14,345 nt of DNA from contig MU646303.1 in the NCBI GenBank assembly GCA_026770585.1, positions 1,572,937 through 1,587,281 on the forward strand, read 5' to 3'. Made by a program: the position numbers and the translations under genes. Of this stretch, positions 12,201 through 14,345 are shown piece after piece. Position 1 is the stretch's first letter. Each line of letters begins with the position of its first letter. The notes beneath the pieces were generated by a model. It was not told the origin of the DNA. It made no database searches and saw only the letters and a program-made list of their open reading frames with translations. The DNA comes from Baffinella frigidus. Taxonomy: Eukaryota > Cryptophyceae > Cryptomonadales > Baffinellaceae.

Positions 12201-14276
12201 AGATACAATACCGTAGGGACATAGGGGGGTTCCTACGGATAAGTTTACGGATTTAGAGACCGGATTTCCGGCTCTGGCTTTTGATTTCGTGCCAAAGTCG
12301 CTCGACAGGGGCCGTGTCGGACTAGGGTGGGACGTAGGGACGTTCTGAGAGACCCTACGGAAAACCCCGAGCCCAGGGGCCCTACGGCCTACCGGTGTCA
12401 ATACCGTAGGCTCGACTACCCTAAATTCAGTTGGTTGCCCTATGCAAGTACGCACTCTCCAGTCAAGGAACCAGGCGTAGAGTCCAAGGTACAGACCGAG
12501 TCGCGTTTGCATTGTAAGTGTGGGTTCGAGAATCGCTTTCTGCAAGATAACAAAAGTAGGGCATCTGAGGCGCGTGTTCCACGGTGTGCGATGCCATTCA
12601 GAAGGTTAGCGCGCGTTTCCACCCTGCACCGACTCGCGGTGGCTAACATTTCCAAGCCTAGCGTGGGCGCTAAGGGCGCAGGCACAACGCTGTGTCTAAG
12701 TCACTCTCGTAGCCTCAGCGTCCGCAATCTCCTGTCCCCCCCGCCCCACACCATCGGCCCTATTGCTTTTCTCCTCGCGTCGCAGGGTTTAGGGTTGAGG
12801 GTTTAGGGTTAAGGTGTGCCTGAGTTGCACTCGCAGCCTCAGCATCCGCAGCCTCGTGCCCCCCCCCGCCCCATACCTTCAACCCTATTGCCTTACTCCT
12901 CGCGTAGCCTTGCATTCTGGCCCCGGGGTCTTCAAACCAAATACGGGGTGGAGGTTTGCGGTGGGAGGGCTCAAGGATGTGCCTGCGTGGCGCTTGCAGC
13001 TGCAACGTCCGCAGCCTCCTTCCCCCCCGGCTCGCCCCTGCTGCTCCTGTAGGGTGTAGGGATTGGGTCTGAGGTTGCAGGTTTTAGGTTTTAGGTTTTA
13101 GGGTTCAGGGTTCAGGGTTTAGGGTTTGGGGTTTAGGGTTTAGGGTTCAGGGTTTAGGGTTTAGGGTTTGGGGTTTAGGGTTTAGGGTTTAGGGTTTAGG
13201 GTTTAGGGTTTAGGGTTTAGGGTGTAGGGTTCAGGTTTTGAGGTTTGAGGTTTAGGGTTCAGGTTTTAGGGTTCAGGGTTTAGGGTTAAGGGTTTAGGGT
13301 TTAGGGTTTAGGGTTTAGGGTTTAGGGTGTAGGGTTTAGGGTTTAGGATTTAGGGTGCAGGTTTTAGGGTTTACCTCGCCTCATCGCGCAACCTCGCGTT
13401 CTCTTCCCTGGTTTGTGGTTTCGGATCAAGGATTTGGGATTTAGGGATCGGGTTTTGGGGTTTAGGGTTTTGGAGGGGGGTGCAGACCGCATGGTCTCCG
13501 TCTCCTCGCGCTGCCGCTGCAGCTGTATGGTTGCGGGTGTGGGGTTCGGGTTTCAGTATTTGGGGGGTTGGGGTTCAGTAATTATGGAGCTGAGGTTCTG
13601 GGGTCAGGGTTCAGGGTGCAGGGTTCAGGGGTGAGGGGTTAGGAGTGAGGGGTTAGAGGTGAGGAGTGAGGTGGTAGGGGTTGAGGTGAGGGGTTGTGGG
13701 TTGAGGTGAGGGGTGAGGGGTTAGGGGTGAGGGGTTAGAGGTTAGAGGTTAGAGGTGAGGGGTCGGAGGTGAGGGGTGAGGGGTTAGGAGTTAGAGGTGA
13801 GGCGTTAGGGGTTAGGGGTTAGGGGTTGACCTGCTTGTCCTTCTCCTCGAGCCGCTGCTCCAACCGCTTCACCGCTACGCCCCCATCCCCGCGCCCACCG
13901 TCGCCTAATTTGGTGTTTGGTGTTGAGGGTTTGGTGTTGAGGGTGTGGGGTGTGGGGTATGGGGTGTGGGGTGTGGGGTGTGGGGTGTGGGGTGTTGGAT
14001 GTGGGGTGTGGGCGTGGGGTGTGGGGTGTGGGTGTGGGGTTTTGGGTGTAGGGTTCAGGGTTTATGGTTGAGGGTCATCGCTACCTCCCCGCTCGCCATC
14101 CCCGCCCTCTCTCCTCCCCGGTTCCGGAAATACCACCTGCTTTCGGGTGCATGGTTCAGGGTTTAGGGTTTAGGGCTTAGGGTTCAGGGTTCAGGGTGTA
14201 GGGCTTAGGGTGCAGGATTCGGTGAAGGGCTCGGTTTAGGGTTCGCAAACATAACCTTCTGCCGCTTCGCCCCATC
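4757..14276 (-). CDS. Large multi-microexon gene for a coiled-coil protein (5' end beyond window)
   Basis: At least a dozen short frames, read right to left, have CAG| acceptors and AG|GT donors and join into a charged protein rich in E, K, Q, A and L with heptad-like spacing. In order of transcription the exons are 14256-14276, 14085-14106, 13831-13874, 13488-13522, 13375-13407, a triplicated exon near 12705-13018, 12032-12088, 11576-11719, 10748-10840, 10127-10237, 9067-9180, 8357-8467, 7773-7823, 7199-7249, 6586-6630, 6048-6128 and 4757-4885 with its stop. This gives about 390 residues from 9.5 kb. No signal peptide, membrane segment or catalytic motif is visible. The family is not recognised; a cytoskeletal, basal-body or tethering coiled-coil is possible but unproven. 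Frame continuity between 12.1 and 13.4 kb is unresolved, so a second gene is not excluded. Introns hold telomere-like arrays and MITEs. Confidence 0.65.
4975..5356 (-). repeat. Four degenerate tandem copies of the terminal exon's start and acceptor
   Basis: The sense-strand motif CAG|GCGATGGA recurs with the exon boundary at 5007, 5131, 5222 and 5351, upstream of the true site at 4885. Spacing is 122, 124, 91 and 129 bases. Copies encode AMDKERKTKA, AMDGERKATD, AMGWERRAKVAD and AMEGGANAKAK, each then breaking down. The intervening DNA is also repeated: ACAACGTTTCGTAC and CAGCGAGTTTGGTG-like blocks recur. They may be remnants of duplicated exons or cryptic splice sites. Confidence 0.75.
5381..5481. 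mobile_element. MITE-like element, family 1, copy 3
   Basis: A 101-bp element flanked by TA on both sides. Termini TCCCTTAACTGGC and GCCGCTTGAGGGA are imperfect inverted repeats, and the CGTAGGGCCCTAGGACC core is shared with copies 1 and 2 but in inverse orientation. It lies in an intron of the coiled-coil gene. Confidence 0.8.
5851..5898 (-). pseudogene. Frameshifted partial duplicate of the exon at 6048-6128
   Basis: Its sense strand repeats the exon's GAGGATGCGGCTGAGGCC and AAGAAGGCT segment and the GCCCGCGACA end, but about 10 bases are missing in between, so the frame is broken. It retains a donor-like ATG|GTCTGT. It lies directly beside a family 3 MITE, on the other side of which is the intact exon copy. 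Confidence 0.65.
5901..6023. mobile_element. MITE-like element, family 3 (intact)
   Basis: Termini CCTCGACTGTTCTCA (5901-5915) and TGAGAACAGTCGAGG (6009-6023) are perfect inverted repeats. Pairing extends to about 24 bp with two mismatches. A second hairpin, GGGCTCACC/GGTGAGCCC, is inside. Length 123 bp, no coding. It separates two copies of a duplicated exon. Confidence 0.85.
6048..6128 (-). CDS. Coiled-coil gene exon (27 codons), weak donor
   Basis: After CCTCAG| the frame reads VADLDKATEDAAEAKK and ends AAVEARDK: an Ala/Glu/Lys-rich helix. There is no GT donor. The candidate is GC (AAG|GCCTCT) followed at once by a poly-C tract, giving 81 nt in phase 0. The nearby MITE may have disturbed the original donor, since the duplicate on the element's other side retains a GT. 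Confidence 0.5.
6150..6540. repeat. Telomere-like TTTAGGG/TTGAGGG repeats in an intron
   Basis: Blocks at about 6153-6240, 6310-6420 and 6500-6530 consist of TTTAGGG units decaying into TTGAGGG and GTGAGGG. On the gene's sense strand they read CCCTAAA/CCCTCAA. Between them are two related segments, each with a GCACTGCAA motif (6445 and 6550). Confidence 0.85.
6586..6630 (-). CDS. Coiled-coil gene exon (15 codons)
   Basis: Bounded by TGGCAG| and AAG|GTACCC and encoding KANRLEMENNTLKSK, a leucine-zipper-like heptad. It is 45 nt in phase 0. A poly-C tract (sense) follows the donor within a few bases. Confidence 0.65.
6640..7190. other. Intron sequence, nothing firmly recognised
   Basis: The region is less GC-rich. 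It includes a near repeat of GACCAGGTTT/CCCAGGTTTGAC at 6670-6700 and a short hairpin, CTACCC/GGGTAG, at 7142-7161. A 124-codon plus-strand frame at 6707-7081 has no recognisable motif and is not called. Confidence 0.35.
7199..7249 (-). CDS. Coiled-coil gene exon (17 codons)
   Basis: Bounded by GGGCAG| and GAG|GTGCGG and encoding VQTKRDEEEGAKEVQRE, strongly charged and helix-like. It is 51 nt in phase 0, the same length and donor type (GAG|GTGCG) as the next upstream exon at 7773-7823. Confidence 0.7.
7273..7455. repeat. Direct repeat ~130 bp apart in an intron
   Basis: CTCGTCACG...GATCAGGATCAGGGGATGCTC at 7273-7322 recurs at 7403-7452, with a shorter partial copy (GACGAAACACAACCCCGATC) between. 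It is degenerate, non-coding and without inverted ends. Confidence 0.6.
7456..7770. other. Intron interior with pyrimidine-rich and poly-G tracts
   Basis: The plus strand is pyrimidine-rich at 7458-7530 and carries a poly-G run at 7747-7760 (poly-C on the gene's sense strand), just after the donor of the exon at 7773-7823. No exon seen. Confidence 0.4.
7773..7823 (-). CDS. Coiled-coil gene exon (17 codons)
   Basis: Bounded by CGGCAG| and GAG|GTGCGA and encoding IVQLQAEKQQEIAKTAE, an amphipathic heptad. It is 51 nt in phase 0. Upstream of it (to the right) lies a short tandem repeat that contains GTAAGT twice. Confidence 0.7.
7829..7911. repeat. Two tandem copies of a ~35-bp unit next to a 3' splice site
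   Basis: CACGCAATGTTGACTTACGC at 7836 and CACGCAAAGTTGACTTACGC at 7882 share flanks CGACA(G/C)GTTG. On the gene's sense strand each carries GCGTAAGTCAAC, a perfect donor consensus, only tens of bases before the real acceptor at 7824-7826. If left unspliced, the frame would read LSRKSTLR twice. Confidence 0.65.
7912..8263. other. Intron interior, nothing recognised
   Basis: AT-richer than its surroundings. A GACCAGAAAAT-like segment (sense) at about 8225-8240 resembles the two copies at 8496-8548, but no acceptor and donor pair supports an exon. Confidence 0.35.
8264..8357. repeat. 48-bp tandem duplication covering a 5' splice site
   Basis: Units TTTCTTCGGGTCAACAGAC (8264) and TTTCTTGGGGTCAACAGAC (8312) each continue through a G-rich part to GC(A/G)CACCT at the exon edge. 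On the sense strand the copies read GAGCAG|GTGTGCCCC (the real donor) and GAGAAG|GTGCGCCCT (48 bases downstream). Confidence 0.75.
8357..8467 (-). CDS. Coiled-coil gene exon (37 codons)
   Basis: Bounded by CTGCAG| and CAG|GTGTGC. It encodes DAGSQLQKDMDDERKQGE, then an AKVIARDAEEEYRKAVEQ helix. It is 111 nt in phase 0, with clear codon bias toward G/C at the third position. No domain beyond coiled coil is recognised. Confidence 0.8.
8490..9050. other. Intron interior with short repeats
   Basis: It contains two GACCAG/GACCAA 27-bp units at 8496-8548, an imperfect hairpin TTAACAAC/GTTGTTAA at 8566-8585, a pyrimidine-rich tract at about 8730-8835, and about 2.5 tandem 30-bp units based on CAGGAGCATCATCC...GAACCTT at 8973-9045. 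No convincing exon was found. Confidence 0.45.
9067..9180 (-). CDS. Coiled-coil gene exon (38 codons)
   Basis: Bounded by CTGCAG| and CAG|GTGCCC. It encodes NRDMLMEEKDKTVKQAQD, then SAIQLQMDKKDREITKLQ, with clear heptad spacing. It is 114 nt in phase 0. A poly-C run (sense) begins within a few bases of the donor. Confidence 0.8.
9200..9277. repeat. Three short copies of TTATTGTAAAG
   Basis: TTATTGTAAAG occurs at about 9202, 9230 and 9260, followed in the last two by CAA, with GCAACGCC also shared. The spacing is about 29 bases. It lies in the intron upstream of the exon at 9067-9180. Confidence 0.6.
9355..9495. mobile_element. MITE-like element, family 4, AT-rich
   Basis: Left end TTTATCCGGGGAATCCTATT and right end AATAGGATGCCCCGGATAAA are inverted repeats of about 22 bp with one mismatch. 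A second inner pair, TGGCAACGAAAATTAC/GTGATTTTCGTTGCCA, makes the 141-bp element a long stem. It is markedly AT-richer than the flanks, and no open frame fits a transposase. Confidence 0.85.
9496..10120. other. Intron interior; short CCCTCAA block
   Basis: At 9803-9850 the plus strand reads CCCTCAACCCTCAACCCC, the same telomere-like repeat as elsewhere but in the opposite orientation. Nothing else is recognised and no exon is supported. Confidence 0.45.
10127..10237 (-). CDS. Coiled-coil gene exon (37 codons)
   Basis: Bounded by GAGCAG| and CGG|GTAACT. It encodes GRRATKAELAMDTTKHQL, then DDRKRELKQLQEKMSTDK. It is 111 nt in phase 0, the same length as the exon at 8357-8467. The acceptor lacks an obvious pyrimidine tract, and its surroundings are repeated upstream at 10240-10516. 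Confidence 0.75.
10238..10516 (-). repeat. Array of about five copies of a 3' splice-site region
   Basis: On the plus strand CTGCACCACCACG(C/G)ATGGTATCAGC-like units occur at about 10238, 10354, 10403 and 10449, with a partial one at 10500. On the sense strand each reads CTGATACCAT..TGGTGGTGCAG, a possible acceptor; the copy nearest the exon is the presumed true one. Spacing between units varies (about 45-115). Confidence 0.8.
10605..10745. repeat. Degenerate short repeats downstream of an exon
   Basis: TCCGACACAATGGTTAGGATA at 10610 and TCCGACAATGCGGTCAGGATA at 10642 are tandem copies about 32 bases apart. GGGGAACACCGACGAAAGTAC at 10728 is a diverged relative reaching the donor of the exon at 10748-10840. 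Confidence 0.5.
10748..10840 (-). CDS. Coiled-coil gene exon (31 codons)
   Basis: Bounded by CCACAG| and GAG|GTACTT. It encodes EVQETEVAKLTVLAKHKS, then SQVKDLDVLVAQE. It is 93 nt in phase 0. No ATG occurs in the frame, so it is invisible to a start-to-stop search. Its acceptor region is repeated upstream. Confidence 0.75.
10841..11275 (-). repeat. ~32-bp tandem repeats derived from a 3' splice-site region
   Basis: Degenerate units of the type CCTCCTGTGGTGGACCC..CAGTCAGAC start near 10836, 10868, 11122, 11154, 11186, 11218 and 11250, at about 32-base steps within two clusters. The unit nearest the exon covers the acceptor. On the sense strand the copies retain CA(C/A)AG|GAGG-like ends. Confidence 0.7.
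11276..11570. other. Intron interior, nothing recognised
   Basis: No repeats or exon-like frames with flanking splice signals were seen. Overlapping frames on both strands look like non-coding sequence. Confidence 0.35.
11576..11719 (-). CDS. Coiled-coil gene exon (48 codons)
   Basis: The longest exon of this gene in the window, bounded by ATCAG| and AAG|GTGCGT. It encodes ELERSLSDLQGSTKQRED, AIAKLKKDLEAKHAEC and EEQRRLVGEITREK, a good continuous heptad pattern. It is 144 nt in phase 0. This pattern is generic for coiled coils and does not identify a family. Confidence 0.85.
11723..12030. other. Intron interior, little recognised
   Basis: Only a short local repeat of CACTTCGACAATGCAGG and TTTCCACAATGGGGAAAT around 11878-11948, faintly like the units at 10610-10660. 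No exon supported. Confidence 0.35.
12032..12088 (-). CDS. Coiled-coil gene exon (19 or 20 codons)
   Basis: With the acceptor CTGAAGCAG| the frame reads AEDLKTARKNLVDVRREKL and ends CTG|GTGCGC. Using the AAG three bases earlier adds one Gln. It is 57 nt (or 60), phase 0 either way. Confidence 0.65.
12122..12436. mobile_element. Possible larger inverted-repeat element
   Basis: The left end CTTAACTTCCGGGTAGTTAAG and the right end GACTACCCTAAATTCAG are imperfect inverted repeats (several mismatches over 22 bases). The inside has repeated ATACCGTAGG and CCCTACGG motifs. A related hairpin end occurs alone at 7137-7167. It is much less certain than the four short families. Confidence 0.35.
12705..13018 (-). 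repeat. Triplicated candidate exon of the coiled-coil gene
   Basis: Three related sense-strand segments lie at 12983-13018, 12820-12855 and 12705-12731. In one frame they read EAADVAAASATQ, EAADAEAASATQ and EIADAEATR. All follow a poly-G stretch. The first two end CAG|GCACA (a GC donor at best), while the third has a CAG acceptor and an AGA|GTGACT donor. The upstream exon leaves a two-base overhang, for which the frame shifted by one would be required (RLRTLQLQ-like). Which copy and frame are used cannot be settled here. Confidence 0.4.
13040..13372. repeat. Interstitial telomere-like array (TTTAGGG and variants)
   Basis: About 300 bases of head-to-tail TTTAGGG units with TTCAGGG, TTTGGGG, TGTAGGG and TTTTAGG variants. 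It lies wholly between two candidate exons of the minus-strand gene, so its transcript would be CCCTAAA-rich. Unit decay and embedding in a gene argue against a functional chromosome end at this point. Confidence 0.9.
13375..13407 (-). CDS. Coiled-coil gene exon (33 nt)
   Basis: Bounded by AACCAG| and GAG|GTAAAC. Its first base completes an Arg codon begun in the previous exon. It then encodes EENARLRDEA and leaves two bases (AG). The phase match with the exon at 13488-13522 supports both. Confidence 0.55.
13488..13522 (-). CDS. Coiled-coil gene exon (35 nt)
   Basis: Bounded by ATACAG| and GCG|GTCTGC. It encodes LQRQREETETM and two bases of an Arg codon completed by the next exon. It begins in phase 0, as required by the exon at 13831-13874. 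Confidence 0.55.
13530..13828. repeat. Degenerate GAGGGGTTAG minisatellite in an intron
   Basis: Repeated GTGAGGGGTTAGGGG and GAGGTTAG units, an evolved form of the telomere-like repeat. No unit boundaries are regular enough for a copy count. Confidence 0.85.
13831..13874 (-). CDS. Coiled-coil gene exon (44 nt)
   Basis: After GCGTAG| come two bases finishing a codon, then VKRLEQRLEEKDKQ and CAG|GTCAAC. The one-base remainder expected from upstream is supplied by the candidate exon at 14085-14106. An alternative acceptor after GTGAAG gives a phase-0 exon starting RLEQ. Confidence 0.6.
13905..14065. repeat. GTGGGGT short tandem repeat in an intron
   Basis: Runs of GTGTGGGGTGTGGGG and related GGGTTTGGTGTTGAGGG units fill the intron between candidate exons at 13831-13874 and 14085-14106. 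Non-coding on the gene strand. Confidence 0.85.
14085..14106 (-). CDS. Coiled-coil gene: candidate microexon (22 nt)
   Basis: Follows GAGAGAG| and ends GAG|GTAGCG. It encodes GGDGERG plus one base, which with the CG of the next exon makes an Ala codon. Phase agrees with neighbours on both sides. The content is short and G-rich, so the call rests mostly on phase and splice dinucleotides. Confidence 0.28.
14150..14245. repeat. Telomere-like TTTAGGG/TTCAGGG block
   Basis: TTTAGGG, TTCAGGG and CTTAGGG units in the intron downstream of the exon at 14256-14276, in the same orientation as the array at 13040-13372. Confidence 0.8.
14256..14276 (-). CDS. Coiled-coil gene: candidate microexon (7 codons)
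   Basis: Bounded by GGGAAG| and AAG|GTTATG and encoding DGAKRQK. It is 21 nt in phase 0. It lies next to a long poly-G run on the sense strand, an unusual setting for a 3' splice site. Confidence 0.33.
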
Positions 14277-14284
14277 CTTCCCCG

Positions 14285-14345
<61 letters not shown>
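14285..14345. repeat. Poly-C run of 61 bases at the window end
   Basis: An uninterrupted C homopolymer reaches the last base. Shorter C or G runs (8-15) are scattered through this gene, so it may be real, but its length suggests an assembly or sequencing edge effect. Confidence 0.9.

Noticed and set aside
12440-12685. Minus-strand frame with LEMLATASRCRVETRANLL
   Set aside because: It looks somewhat helical and has AG and GT nearby, but no pair of splice sites gives a frame joining the flanking exons, so it is not listed as an exon.
12327-12806. 159-codon plus-strand frame
   Set aside because: It crosses a putative repeat element and the candidate triplicated exon on the other strand. The residues show no domain or coding bias.
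13040-13372. True chromosome end (telomere)
   Set aside because: The array is degenerate, continues into exon-like sequence on both sides and faces into the contig; it is interstitial.

Overview
This is nuclear DNA of a eukaryote, most likely a GC-rich microalga or other protist. Spliced genes show it: AG|GT donors, often GTGCG, and CAG| acceptors interrupt reading frames that only make sense once joined. Short inverted-repeat (MITE-like) transposons and long degenerate arrays of plant-type telomeric repeat (TTTAGGG and variants) fill the non-coding part. Plant-type telomeric repeats occur in green algae, cryptophytes and alveolates among others, so the lineage cannot be fixed from this window. 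No rRNA, tRNA, CRISPR array or bacterial operon was seen.

Layout. (1) 1-303: probable 3' end of an upstream plus-strand gene, with an open frame to a TGA at 140-142 and AATAAA at 298-303. (2) 304-1363: intergenic, with one ~100-bp direct repeat. (3) 1364-3142, plus: a four-exon gene for an SLX9/FAM207-type ribosome-biogenesis factor, the one protein recognised here. (4) 3143-4756: gene-poor spacer between convergent genes, packed with MITE-like elements of three families, one nested in another. (5) 4757-14276, minus: a very large gene, 5' end outside the window, whose tiny exons (about 21-144 nt) encode charged, heptad-like coiled-coil segments. Under roughly 15% of its span is coding. (6) 14285-14345: a run of 61 C that ends the window.

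The most notable feature is the structure of the minus-strand gene. Ten exons between 4757 and 12088 that have ordinary splice signals are all multiples of three and read in one phase, so any could be skipped without frame loss. Around several of its splice junctions the DNA has been tandemly duplicated, giving arrays of near-copies of real 3' splice sites or exon starts extending into the upstream intron. The SLX9-like gene shows the same habit (a 104-bp tandem duplication in exon 1 and a decayed copy of exon 3 in the intron). One intron (13875-14084) is flanked by copies of the same short AGGTAG-like site, as expected of intron birth by tandem duplication. I propose recurrent junction-spanning tandem duplication as a local driver of intron growth and exon multiplication. 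This rests on reading the sequence by eye and needs transcript data.
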